DNA from: Acinetobacter sp. ANC 3929
Lineage (GTDB): Bacteria; Pseudomonadota; Gammaproteobacteria; Pseudomonadales; Moraxellaceae
Direction of reading: 5' to 3'
Assembly (NCBI RefSeq): GCF_000369405.1
Contig: NZ_KB849999.1
Coordinates: 478,054 to 542,053, forward strand
Length of the DNA stretch: 64,000 bases
Part shown: positions 54,626 through 63,806 of the stretch, piece by piece
Position numbering within the stretch: the first letter of the stretch is position 1
Layout: each line of letters starts with the position of its first letter
Position numbers and translations under genes: made by a program
The notes under the pieces: model-generated
The model's database searches: none
What the model was told of the DNA's origin: nothing
The model's input: only the letters and a program-made list of their open reading frames with translations

Positions 54626-55543
54626 TCATTCATCAATCTTTGACTTAATTAATTGAAAGTGTTGACGAATCACATTAAGCCAAGCCTGTACCGCGGGAGA
54701 AACAGGCAGATTCTTTTTCCATGCCATGACGAGATGCCACTGAATATTTGGCTTTTCCAAAGGAATAGCTGCAAATAAATCGGGATCGAGCATATCGGTA
54801 TAATATTGTGGTAATAGCGCAATGCCCATCCGTTGCAACACCATATCTGCCAGTAAGTTCCATTGACTGGTACGGCAGGCAATGCTTGGATAGAAACCAT
54901 GTTGTTGGCATGCATCCAGAATAATACGATTGAGCGAGAAATTTTCAGGGAACATTAAAAAGGATTGATGTTGTAATTCTTCCAGATTGATTTTCTTGCG
55001 GGTTGCCCAGGTAGCATCACGACGTAATAGCACCATCAAGGGATAATTACACAATTCGATGCTATTAAAGATCTGCTCGTCGAAAGGATGCAACAACACA
55101 CCTACATCCAGTTCATTATTCAGTAAAGCCTGTTCAATTCCTTTGGAACCCACTTCAAGAAAGGAAAGTTCGATCTCTGGCCATTGTTGATGATAATCAA
55201 ATAGGGCCGTGGTCAGCAGCTGAGAGCCTAAAGGTGGAACTCCAAGCTTTAAAGTGCCTGTCTTTAATTGTTGGTAGTTTTCGATTTCCAGAAAAATATT
55301 TTGTTCTGACTGCAAGAGCTCAAGCGCATGCTGATAGACGCGTTGGCCGATTTCCGTCAGTTCAACCTGCCTCTTGCGGCCATGTTCTGGCTTTACCAAC
55401 AACTGTACCTGTAATTGTTGCTCAAGCTGCTGCAAGATTTTACTGATAGTCGGTTGCGTCAGATAAAGCTGTTCAGCGGTACGGGTAAAGCTTTGGGTTT
55501 TGACCAAAGTCACAAAGCATTGCAGTGATTTGAATGAAAGCAT
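54626..55543 (-). CDS. LysR-type regulator, probable CidR
   Basis: This is 305 residues from MLSFKSLQCF (ATG at 55543); an upstream ATG at 55573 is possible. The N-terminal winged helix-turn-helix reads VKTQSFTRTAEQLYLTQPTISKILQQLE. A LysR effector-binding domain follows (TGTLKLGVPPLGSQLL, NNELDVGVLLHPF). It is divergent from the cidA/cidB pair at 55654, and a palindromic site lies between them, so it probably controls those genes, as CidR does in other bacteria. Confidence 0.85.
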   Translation of the reverse strand: MLSFKSLQCFVTLVKTQSFTRTAEQLYLTQPTISKILQQLEQQLQVQLLVKPEHGRKRQVELTEIGQRVYQHALELLQSEQNIFLEIENYQQLKTGTLKLGVPPLGSQLLTTALFDYHQQWPEIELSFLEVGSKGIEQALLNNELDVGVLLHPFDEQIFNSIELCNYPLMVLLRRDATWATRKKINLEELQHQSFLMFPENFSLNRIILDACQQHGFYPSIACRTSQWNLLADMVLQRMGIALLPQYYTDMLDPDLFAAIPLEKPNIQWHLVMAWKKNLPVSPAVQAWLNVIRQHFQLIKSKIDE

Positions 55544-55581
55544 GATGAATAAAATATTATTCCATTTTTGCATAATTTTAA

Positions 55582-55594
55582 CATGAATAATTCA
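55582..55594 (+). promoter_or_regulatory. Palindromic site between lysR and cidA
   Basis: ATGAAT-A-ATTCAT is a perfect palindrome in the divergent intergenic region. It is a reasonable LysR-type binding site, but no binding data can be read from sequence. Confidence 0.4.
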
Positions 55595-55653
55595 TATTAT
55601 GCCAATAGCACTGGGATAACATAATACTGTAGTTCACCATCTTATTTGTTGTC

Positions 55654-56085
55654 ATGAGCACTGATTCCGTTTCTGAAACGTCTTCCCCAAACAGCTTCTT
55701 CACATTGGTCAAACAGATTTTAATTCTGGCGGCTTTTTGGGGTATTGGTTATGTTTTGCATCAACAATTAGGTGTCCCGATTTCCGCAGGGATTTTAGGC
55801 ATGTTGTTGTTGCTGATTTGTCTATTTTTAAAATTTATTAAAATGGAGCAGGTGGCTATGGGTGCTTCAGTTGTTCTCGGTGAATTATTACTGTTTTTTG
55901 TGCCTGTAGTTATTGCCGTGGTTCAGTACAAAACCCTGTTTATGACCGAAGGCTGGCAGATTGTACTCAGCATTGCACTGGGGACGATCTTGGTGATGTT
56001 GAGCACCTGCTTAACCATTCATTATTACAATCGTCTCAAAAGCTATTTGCAAACACGTAAACCGTTCCAGCATAAGCATATCTAA
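55654..56085 (+). CDS. cidA: CidA/LrgA family holin-like protein
   Basis: This is 143 residues with four hydrophobic segments. Signatures are QLGVPISAGILGMLLLLICLF and GELLLFFVPVVIAVVQY, which mark the CidA/LrgA family. These small membrane proteins are holin-like or anti-holin-like and are linked to overflow metabolism and cell lysis. It precedes cidB by 11 bases and is divergent from a LysR gene. The start has no strong ribosome site. Confidence 0.88.
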   Translation: MSTDSVSETSSPNSFFTLVKQILILAAFWGIGYVLHQQLGVPISAGILGMLLLLICLFLKFIKMEQVAMGASVVLGELLLFFVPVVIAVVQYKTLFMTEGWQIVLSIALGTILVMLSTCLTIHYYNRLKSYLQTRKPFQHKHI

Positions 56086-56096
56086 AGGCATCTCAC

Positions 56097-56786
56097 ATGA
56101 ATATCTGGTCAATCCTGTGTCTGATCTGGACTTTGGTCGCCTATGTGGTTGCAAAACGCCTCTATCAGAAACATCCTAAATTATGGCTTTCACCTGCGAT
56201 TAGCGTGCCAGTGCTTACGATTATATTGATGACAATTTTTGGTATTTCTTATCAAACTTATGCCCAAGATACCCAATGGATCGTCAATTTACTTGGACCT
56301 GCAACGGTTGCCTTTGCTGTGCCTATTTATCGTTATCGCGCTACCATTCGTAAAAATCTTGGTGTTTTATCCATCGCGATTGTTATTGGTATGAGTGTCG
56401 GGGTGATGTCGGCTTATGAGATGGCACAGCTTTTTCATTTCAGTCCAGAAGTCACCAACAGTTTAATGGCCCGTTCAATTTCAACGCCTTTTGCGATGAT
56501 TCTAGCTGAAGATATTCATGGTTCAGCAGCATTGGTGTCGCTATTTACCGTGATTACGGGCTTGGTCGGAATGATCTGTGGAGATGCCATTTTAGCATTC
56601 ACCAAAATCCGTTCTGCTGTGGCAAATGGTGCTGCATTTGGTAATGCCGCTCACGGCTTTGGTACAGCAAGAGCCCAACAACGGAATAATGAAGAAGGAG
56701 TGATCGCCAGTTTAACCATGGTGATTGCAGGTATTTTAATGGTGCTGGTTGGGCCATTTGCCATTCATTTGTGGTTATTAATCTAA
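56097..56786 (+). CDS. cidB: CidB/LrgB family membrane protein
   Basis: This is a 229-residue protein with six to seven membrane helices. It carries the LrgB-family motifs LGPATVAFAVPIYRYR, SISTPFAMILAEDIHGSAAL and the HGFGTARA loop. It is the usual partner of CidA and is encoded in the same operon, regulated by the divergent LysR gene. The length is normal. The role in programmed lysis or pyruvate transport differs between species. Confidence 0.9.
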   Translation: MNIWSILCLIWTLVAYVVAKRLYQKHPKLWLSPAISVPVLTIILMTIFGISYQTYAQDTQWIVNLLGPATVAFAVPIYRYRATIRKNLGVLSIAIVIGMSVGVMSAYEMAQLFHFSPEVTNSLMARSISTPFAMILAEDIHGSAALVSLFTVITGLVGMICGDAILAFTKIRSAVANGAAFGNAAHGFGTARAQQRNNEEGVIASLTMVIAGILMVLVGPFAIHLWLLI

Positions 56787-56870
56787 GCCTTGTATTTACT
56801 TTTGCATAAGAAAATATTGAGCGATTCAAAGTTGCTTGCTGTTCAAAGCGAGTGGCTTTTAGATTCGCTA

Positions 56871-57071
56871 TTATTCACTGTCTTTAAAGGTCTCATTTAA
56901 GGCTTGTTGCACCGCAACGACTCTGGATTTACAGGCTTTGTAAGCGGTCATTGACTCTTCAACGATTTTCATCAAATTATCGATATCAGGCTGTTCCTGT
57001 GCTTCGAGCAGCTCGGCATTCTTTTTTAATAAGGCATAACCGTCTTTAAAGCTTAATTCTTTCTTCGTCAT
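56871..57071 (-). CDS. xseB: Exodeoxyribonuclease VII small subunit
   Basis: This is 66 residues from the ATG at 57071, which has GAGGTGAT at good spacing; a TTG at 57077 is rejected. It contains LSFKDGYALLKKNAELLEAQ and LMKIVEESMTAYKACKSRV, the two-helix pattern of XseB. It overlaps the end of xseA by 26 bases. Together they make the single-strand-specific exonuclease VII. This xseA-xseB order with overlap is less common than separate loci. Confidence 0.9.
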   Translation of the reverse strand: MTKKELSFKDGYALLKKNAELLEAQEQPDIDNLMKIVEESMTAYKACKSRVVAVQQALNETFKDSE

Positions 57072-58323
57072 GATCAATCACCTCGGTAAGCTTGGCATGG
57101 ATATAGCCATCCTGCATTTCAATAGATAGGGATGAATTCGCTTGATGGATTGAGCGAATCGCTTTATTTTCACTGCGGACAATGCCATAACCCTTAGCCA
57201 GTACATTTCTCGGATTTTGCAACAAGGTTTCCCGCATTAATGCTTCGATTTGAGTCGAAGCTGTTTTCAGTTGTTGCTTGGCGAAATATTGCAGCGTTGA
57301 TCTGGCAACTTGGAGCTGAAGATGGCTGGTACTGATTTGATTTTCAGACAGTGACTTAATACGACTGATGAATTGATCATTCTGACTTTGATAAGCCGTA
57401 ATCTGATGTTGAGAAAGCAATTTGATGGTTTGAAAATGTTCCATCACTTCTACAGAACGTTCCGAAATCAGATTGCGAATACCTGCAATGACTTTACTTG
57501 GCGTATCGAAGGAGCGATGGGCAATTTCATCTAAAATGGTTCGATCTTTTTCATGTCCAATCCCGACCCAAATCGGTACTTTGCGTTTACATAGCAGGGC
57601 AGCAAGATCATAGTCATTTAAATACGCCAAATCGTTAACAGCACCGCCACCTCGAATGATCACGATCAGATCGGGTGGAGTGGCATAGTCTGCTGCCCAT
57701 TGACGTAGCCCTATGCTTAGAGATTCCATAATGCTGTGTGCAGCTGTATTTCCCTGAAAAGTCGCGTTGTGATAGACAAAATGACAGACACCTGCTTGAT
57801 GTAATGCATCGGCATCTTTCTTAAAGTCACCTAATCCAGCCGCATTTTCAGGCGCAATCACCAACACATGCTCAATATCAAAAGGTGTGGGCAGGGCTTT
57901 GTTCAGTGGAAGCAAACTCTCATTGCTGAGTCGTGCAAGGATCTGCTGATAGCGTTTAGCAATATCACCGAGGGTAAAACTAGAATCGATATCTTCAATA
58001 TTGACAGAGAAGCCATATTGAGGATCGAAGCGGGCCTTAATTTTAATCAGTACATTTAAGTCTTTGGACAGTTCAATTCCACTTTCACGTTCAAATTTGA
58101 ACACGATTTTTGCGGCAGAGAATTTCCAGATCGTGGCTTTACAGCTCGCAATGACTTTGTCTGTGTCTTGTTCTTTTTCAGCCAGTTCAAGGTAGTAATG
58201 CCCACCTTTGATACTCAGATTTCGAATCTCGGCTTTCACCCAAACAGGTTCGTCAAAGCTCAGGCGAATAATTTCCTGTACCGTTGCTAGATAATCGCTG
58301 AGAGAGAGTTGCGGTTCAGACAT
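57046..58323 (-). CDS. xseA: Exodeoxyribonuclease VII large subunit
   Basis: This is 425 residues from MSEPQLSLSDYL (ATG at 58323), a start that fits the family; the frame continues 35 codons upstream. An OB-fold N-terminal domain (VWVKAEIRNLSIKGGHYYLEL) is followed by the catalytic core with VLVIAPENAAGLGDF, LIVIIRGGGAVNDLAYLNDYDLAALL and IPIWVGIGHEKDRTILDEIAH, then a helical coiled region. Core-genome gene, downstream overlap with xseB. Confidence 0.93.
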   Translation of the reverse strand: MSEPQLSLSDYLATVQEIIRLSFDEPVWVKAEIRNLSIKGGHYYLELAEKEQDTDKVIASCKATIWKFSAAKIVFKFERESGIELSKDLNVLIKIKARFDPQYGFSVNIEDIDSSFTLGDIAKRYQQILARLSNESLLPLNKALPTPFDIEHVLVIAPENAAGLGDFKKDADALHQAGVCHFVYHNATFQGNTAAHSIMESLSIGLRQWAADYATPPDLIVIIRGGGAVNDLAYLNDYDLAALLCKRKVPIWVGIGHEKDRTILDEIAHRSFDTPSKVIAGIRNLISERSVEVMEHFQTIKLLSQHQITAYQSQNDQFISRIKSLSENQISTSHLQLQVARSTLQYFAKQQLKTASTQIEALMRETLLQNPRNVLAKGYGIVRSENKAIRSIHQANSSLSIEMQDGYIHAKLTEVIDHDEERIKL

Positions 58324-58477
58324 TAGATCAGACGATGAATAGGATAGGGCTATAGTAGCAAATGGATTAACCTGATAACAAATAAGGCCTATATTGTTTT
58401 TATTTATTTTTGTTGAGCGATAACGCATCTACAGTTTATTTTTACAGATTGCTGTAGATGCGTGTTGTAGGCAGATA

Positions 58478-59836
58478 TTAGAGAGATTTATTCCATTTCA
58501 AAAATTTAAATAATCCGAACATAAACATGATCCAGACCGGAATTAAAATCACGGATTCCCTAAAGCCTTGCGTCCACATGATGTATAAGATCATCACGAT
58601 AAACGCCAAAACCAGATAATTGCTATATGGTGAAAATAAGGCAGGGAATTTGACCATTGTACCTTGTTGTTGAACGGCACGTTTAAATTTTAAATGGGTA
58701 AAGCTAATAATCGCCCAGTTTAAAACCAAAGCAGCAACGGCCATATACATCAAATGACTTAAGGCTTGTTCTGGTACAAAATAATTCAGTAACACACAGC
58801 CAAAAATTAAAATCGAAGAAAAGATCACCGCAGGCATCGGTACACCTTGCTGACTGACTTTTGCAAAAACTTTTGGGGCATTGCCTTGTACTGCTAACCC
58901 GTACAACATACGACTATTGGCATACATACCGCTGTTATACACAGACAGTGCCGCCGTTAGAATAATAAAATTGAGTAAATGTGCAGCCCAATCAATCCCG
59001 AGTTGGCGAAAAATCATCACAAATGGGCTTTTATCCAGACCTCCCAAATCCAGTTGGTTCCATGGAATGAGTGACATGATGATTGCAAGCGAAGCCACGT
59101 AGAAAATCAAAATCCGAAAGATCACCTGATTAATGGCTTGCGGAATGCTTTTCTCAGGATTTTCTGCCTCAGCAGCCGTCATACCGATTAATTCAATGCC
59201 GCCAAAAGCAAACATTAAAAAGGCAAGCATATAAAATAGGCCTGAGAAACCATGCGGAAAAAATCCGCCGTGTTGCCAAAGGTTTGCGAAGCTAGCTGTT
59301 GATTCTGTACCTGCTGTGAGCAAAAGATACAAACCAAATAAAATCATTGAAATGACAGCAACAACTTTAATGATGGCCAACCAGAATTCTGATTCACCAT
59401 AAAACTTCACATTACCTAGATTTAAGCAGGTCACAACAATGAAGAAAAATAAAGTCGAGATCCACGCAGGAATATGTGGCCACCAATAATGGATATATTT
59501 GGCAATCGCTGTCAGCTCAGTCATTGCCACCAAAATATAAACCACCCAATAATTCCAGCCTGATAAAAAGCCAGCAAATCTGCCCCAATATTTTTGTGAA
59601 AAATAACTAAAAGAGCCTGCAACAGGTTCTTCTACGATCATTTCACCCATTTGTCGCATGATCAGAAATGCGATCAGACCAACGATGGCATAGCCCAAAA
59701 TAATCGAAGGGCCAGCAGACTGGATTACTTGAGCAGAACCTAAAAATAGTCCAGTACCCACCGCACCGCCCATGGCGATCAAATGGATATGTCGATTTTT
59801 AAGCCCACGTTTTAATTGGGGAGAGGAAGTACTCAA
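58478..59836 (-). CDS. Aromatic amino-acid permease, AroP/PheP type
   Basis: This is a 452-residue APC-superfamily transporter with about 12 membrane helices. The N-terminus LKRGLKNRHIHLIAMGGAVG and EEPVAGSFSYFSQKYWGRFA closely resemble E. coli AroP and PheP. FGGIELIGMTAAEAENPEKS is the family signature in helix 6. Substrate within the AroP/PheP/CycA group cannot be fixed from motifs alone. It is the last core gene before the CDI scar. Confidence 0.82.
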   Translation of the reverse strand: MSTSSPQLKRGLKNRHIHLIAMGGAVGTGLFLGSAQVIQSAGPSIILGYAIVGLIAFLIMRQMGEMIVEEPVAGSFSYFSQKYWGRFAGFLSGWNYWVVYILVAMTELTAIAKYIHYWWPHIPAWISTLFFFIVVTCLNLGNVKFYGESEFWLAIIKVVAVISMILFGLYLLLTAGTESTASFANLWQHGGFFPHGFSGLFYMLAFLMFAFGGIELIGMTAAEAENPEKSIPQAINQVIFRILIFYVASLAIIMSLIPWNQLDLGGLDKSPFVMIFRQLGIDWAAHLLNFIILTAALSVYNSGMYANSRMLYGLAVQGNAPKVFAKVSQQGVPMPAVIFSSILIFGCVLLNYFVPEQALSHLMYMAVAALVLNWAIISFTHLKFKRAVQQQGTMVKFPALFSPYSNYLVLAFIVMILYIMWTQGFRESVILIPVWIMFMFGLFKFLKWNKSL

Positions 59837-59878
59837 AATAAGATGCGCTGAACAAAAAAGAAGTGATTGTAATGGATT

Positions 59879-61848
59879 GTGAGTGGGGCGACTAGTTTGA
59901 AAGCGAGAATATGGGCCTATTGGGGGCTTAAATATAATGATACGAAAACCAATAATAGCTATAAAGAGTTAACTCAAGTTCCTGTAAAAGCGAAAGCTGA
60001 CTACATTAATGCTCGTGCTGACTATGACATGCTCATTCAAGGTGCAGAGTTTAATTATTTAAAAGGGGCATCCATTCAAGCAGGAGGGACCATTACGCTT
60101 ATCCCTGCAACTACATTGGTTGAAACAACTTCAAGTAAGACCAGCAACAGTGTTGTTTGGCAATCCTTGCAAGACAAAGGTTCAATTACAGAGACAGCAA
60201 AGTTACCAAGTTTTAATGGACCAGTTGCACCAACGTTTATTGCGAAAGGTGGACTAACTGTTCAGGTGCCTGTTGTTTCTGGTCAGAATAATGATGTGCG
60301 CGCAGAAGTGATCAAGCTGTCTAATCAACCTGGTAATGAATATCTAAAAGGTCTTATTGCCCGAAAAGATGTGAATTGGGAAGCGGTAAAACTTGCACAA
60401 GAGAACTGGGATTATAAACAGCAAGGATTGACAGGAGCTGGTGCTGCGATCATTGCAATTATTGTGGTAGCTGCGCTGGGGCTGGGGCTACAGCAGTAGG
60501 AGCGTTAGGTGGTACAGCATCAACTTTGGGTGGTTCAGCTGTTGCAATGACTCAGGCGGCAATTACGACTTTAGCAACACAAGCGAGTGTCAGCCTGATT
60601 AATAATGGTGGGGATATTACTAAGACTTTAAATGAGCTAGGTAGTAATGAATCAGTAAGAGGTTTAGCGACAAGTATTGTAACAGCAGGTTTATTGAGTC
60701 TAGTAGGTACAGCCTTAAATCTAAAGCCTGATAGTACGTATTTTCCTGATCGTTTAATGAATAATTTTACAAGTTCTATTGGCTCAACTTTAGTACAGAC
60801 AGCGATTAATGGTGGAAACTTACAGGATAATCTCGAAAAAGCATTATTGGCGGGACTGGCAGGTGTATTACAAGGTGAATTAGCGAGTCAAATTGGTAAT
60901 AATTTAGATAAAGTTGATCCTAATACATTTGAATATGTTCTTCATAAAGTTGCTCATGCTGCTGCTGGGTGTGCAGCAGCAGCTGCAACTAAAGCGAGTT
61001 GTGAGGCTGGAGCAATAGGTGCGGGTGTTGGTGAAATCGTTGCAGAGCTTATGATCCCCGCAGGAAAAACAGCACTTGATTTAACGGATGCTGAAAGAAC
61101 ACGTATTAAAGATACGAGTAAGATTATTGCTGGAGCGACTGCAGCATTTGCGGGTTATGATGTAAATACGGCAGCAAATAGTGCAAATGTAGCTGTTGAA
61201 AACAATGCATTGGGTAAAGTAGTCACAACAGCGGGGAAGGCAGCGTATAAAGTTGCTAGAAAAATATCAGATATGCCAGCAGCAGCAAGAGCTAATTTGA
61301 AACCTTCTGAAATTGCGGAAATGTTAAGGAAAGAAGGGGTCCAAGGTGTAATTGATATTGGTGATAATCTCATTACATTAGTTAGTCCTACTTCTACGTT
61401 AGGCGATAGAGCATTTGCCTTAATTGATCTAGCAATTGGAGTTGATTTAAAAGCAGGGAAAAATGTTGATGTTTTGAAAGTTGATCGGAAAATTATTGAG
61501 AAAAATGTGCAAGGAGTGCCAAATTTAGGTGGAGCTAAAGGTCTCGTTGGTGTTGATTTTGAATTATATTTAAAGAATTTATATGGTGGTAAAGGTTCCT
61601 TTAAACTAGGTGGGCGTGAGTTCGATGGTGCTTTGGGGAATAGGTGGTATGAGGCGAAATCAGGAAATTATTGGAATGATGTTATTGGGAAAGAAGATGG
61701 TTTAGTTAAATTCAGATCTGATATGGGATCAAGGTTAGCCATTGCCAAAGCTAATAATGCAACTTATGAGTTACATTCAAATACGCCAATTCCTCAGAAT
61801 ATAAAAGATTGGTTAACACAGAAAGGTATAAAATTTTATGAACATTAA
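59879..61848 (+). pseudogene. cdiA: Truncated and frameshifted cdiA 3' end with CdiA-CT toxin
   Basis: Two frames make one ancestral gene. The first (59879-60499) reads KARIWAYWGLKYNDTKTNN, typical of the late part of CdiA filamentous-haemagglutinin proteins. The second (to 61848) continues after a -1 type break in the GC-rich run near 60466-60482, where GCTGGGGCTGGGGCT would encode AGAGATAVGAL in frame. VENN at 61195-61206 marks the pretoxin border. The toxin ends with GREFDGALGNRWYEAKSGNYW, a D...ExK pattern that suggests a PD-(D/E)xK nuclease. The large N-terminal secretion region and cdiB are missing, so delivery is lost. Confidence 0.82.
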
Positions 61849-61862
61849 TGGAGGTTTTTAAT

Positions 61863-62294
61863 ATGTCTGTATCTTCAGGTTTATACATTAAAATAGTCGG
61901 TGTGGGCTATAATCCAATAAGAGTTTTAGAAATTTTTCATAAAGCTGGTTGGAATTTTGATGATCATGGATTAAAGGCTTATTTACCTGTACATGATAAT
62001 GGTAATTTTGATTGGTTTTTTGATAGTATTTCAGTAGAAGAGCTTTTTCTTATTCTTAATGAAAAAAACTCATTGAAAGAGTTGATAGGCGTTGTATTAA
62101 CCTGGGAAGATTCAAATATTGGTGGTGAATTTTTACTGGATTCTGAGGGGAAGGTAACTGTAAGTTTGAGTATTAATCGATGTATGTTGTCGAGTGGAAT
62201 AACTGATGTAAATTGGTATTTAGAAAAGATTATTCCATTCATTCAGTTTGATAATTTGAAAGTTGAAAATATTAAGTTTGAAGAGCAATTTTAG
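61863..62294 (+). CDS. cdiI: CdiI-like immunity protein
   Basis: This is 143 residues from the ATG at 61863, which has GGAGG 8 bases upstream; an ATG at 61848 lies in the toxin stop region and is rejected. It is acidic and cytoplasmic, with LYIKIVGVGYNPIRVLEIFH and WNFDDHGLKAYLPVHDNG. No named immunity family is recognised. It follows the CdiA-CT toxin by 14 bases and remains intact although the toxin carrier is broken, so it may now protect against neighbours. Confidence 0.75.
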   Translation: MSVSSGLYIKIVGVGYNPIRVLEIFHKAGWNFDDHGLKAYLPVHDNGNFDWFFDSISVEELFLILNEKNSLKELIGVVLTWEDSNIGGEFLLDSEGKVTVSLSINRCMLSSGITDVNWYLEKIIPFIQFDNLKVENIKFEEQF

Positions 62295-62456
62295 ATTGGT
62301 GTGTGACCTTAATTAATATTTATCATATGAAAGTCGTGGATTTATATTTTACTGAAATATTAAGAATTTGTATTGAATAAAATTGAGGACATGATACGAA
62401 AAGCTGAGATGTTCTAAAAAATATGGTATGAGTTATTATATCTCACCGGATATACC

Positions 62457-62490
62457 AAAACTTCTACCTTAAGTGGTAGAAGTTTTGTTT
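62457..62490. terminator. Strong terminator after the CDI scar
   Basis: AAAACTTCTACC-TTAAGT-GGTAGAAGTTTT stem with a following GTTTT. It ends the cdiI transcript and borders the integrase remnant. Confidence 0.8.
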
Positions 62491-62509
62491 TAGTACCATT
62501 TATTTTTTA

Positions 62510-62735
62510 TGCACCACAAAACGCAGCCCAATCAGCCATCAACCCTTTACGTTATTCAAAATAAGCTCCGCGTAAGTATGCAGCTTCGACTTCATCAGGT
62601 AATTTATGGGCAAGAACACGCTCACAGACTTCTCTAGGGTAATTGGTTTTATCAGCTGACCAATCACGGAAAGTAGATATAAAGCCATGTGTTGTAATCA
62701 CCCGATTTTGTTTTGGATCAATTAACATATTCACC
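62510..62735 (-). pseudogene. Third P4-type integrase remnant
   Basis: The minus strand encodes IDPKQNRVITTHGFISTFRDW, then CERVLAHKLPDEVEAAYLRG, closely similar to residues 352-403 of the intact integrase at 21260. The catalytic HxxR is changed to HGFIS, and everything before it is absent. There is no att-like tRNA end next to it. Confidence 0.85.
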
Positions 62736-62901
62736 AGAAGAACAACTTGTCTTACTTAAAGAAGAGTGGGTTAGTAAAGCAGAAATGGATAAAGAAAATA
62801 GCTACCTAGGGTGGTACTTTTTAATATTTTGTCCTTATTCATTAGCTCATAAAATATATGATGAAAATGGCAATTTTTTAAAATGGTGTCATGCCGAATG
62901 A
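62730..62901 (+). pseudogene. 3' fragment of an unrecognised gene fused to the integrase remnant
   Basis: An open tail of about 57 codons (EEQLVLLKEEWVSKAEMDKE, then WYFLIFCPYSLAHKIYD) runs out of the integrase remnant with no start or ribosome site of its own. It looks like the end of a gene cut by the same deletion. The 236 bases from 62902 to 63137 hold nothing visible. Confidence 0.4.
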
Positions 62902-63137
62902 ATTTTATAATTTTATTGAATTTTCTTGTTTAAATATGATTTTTTATTTAAGAATGACGGCATTTAATCTAAAACATCATCACTTTTTTATTTTAATAAT
63001 TCAGTTAAAACCCATCATCTAAATTTCAGCAAAGCTTAGCAAATAATAATATTTTATGTGAATTTTCAACCACATTAGACTCATCCAAAGATAAATAACA
63101 ACAACGTATTTATCAAAAGAATCAATTTTTTATTCGG

Positions 63138-63806
63138 ATGTTTTCTTTGGATTGGCTGTATATACACAGTGTGCTGCCGCAGTTCTATGCGGCCACGCTT
63201 ATGACCTTAAAAATCTCCAGTATTGGTATCGTACTCTCTATTCTGCTTGGACTCATCTGTAGTGTGATCAGTACCTATCAGGTTCGCATACTCAATAAAA
63301 TCGTCAAAATCTATATTGAGGTTTCCCGCAATACCCCCTTGCTCATTCAGCTCTTTTTTCTTTACTACGGTTTACCCAAGATCGGGATCAAACTGGATGG
63401 TTTTACCTGTGGTGTGATTGGTCTGACTTTTCTCGGCGGCAGCTATATGGCAGAAGCTTTCCGTGCAGGTTTGCAGTCCGTTGCCCAAGGGCAGATTGAT
63501 TCGGCCCGAAGTGTAGGACTCAACGCCGTGCAAGTCTTTCAATATGTGGTCTTTCCTCAAGCGTTATCACTGTCTATTCCTGCGATTGGCGCAAACTGCT
63601 TATTTTTGATTAAAGAGAGTTCGGTCTTGAGTGCAATAGCAGTAGTGGAGTTGTTGTTTGTCACTAAAGACCTGATTGGGATGGACTACAAAACTACAGA
63701 AGCTTTATTTCTATTAATCGTGGCTTATCTGATGATCTTGTTACCCGTTTCAGCACTGACCAGTTATCTGGAATATCGCAGTCGGAAGGTGAGCCATGGA
63801 ACTTGA
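63138..63806 (+). CDS. Amino-acid ABC transporter permease (HisM/GlnP type)
   Basis: This is a 222-residue inner-membrane permease with about five helices. N-terminal LPQFYAATLMTLKISSIGIV and VSRNTPLLIQLFFLYYGLP are typical of polar amino-acid importers. The EAA loop is SVAQGQIDSARSVGLNAVQ, which contacts the ATPase. It overlaps the next permease gene by 11 bases, giving a heterodimeric pair such as GltJ/GltK. The substrate is not evident; the binding protein and ATPase are outside the window. Confidence 0.9.
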   Translation: MFSLDWLYIHSVLPQFYAATLMTLKISSIGIVLSILLGLICSVISTYQVRILNKIVKIYIEVSRNTPLLIQLFFLYYGLPKIGIKLDGFTCGVIGLTFLGGSYMAEAFRAGLQSVAQGQIDSARSVGLNAVQVFQYVVFPQALSLSIPAIGANCLFLIKESSVLSAIAVVELLFVTKDLIGMDYKTTEALFLLIVAYLMILLPVSALTSYLEYRSRKVSHGT

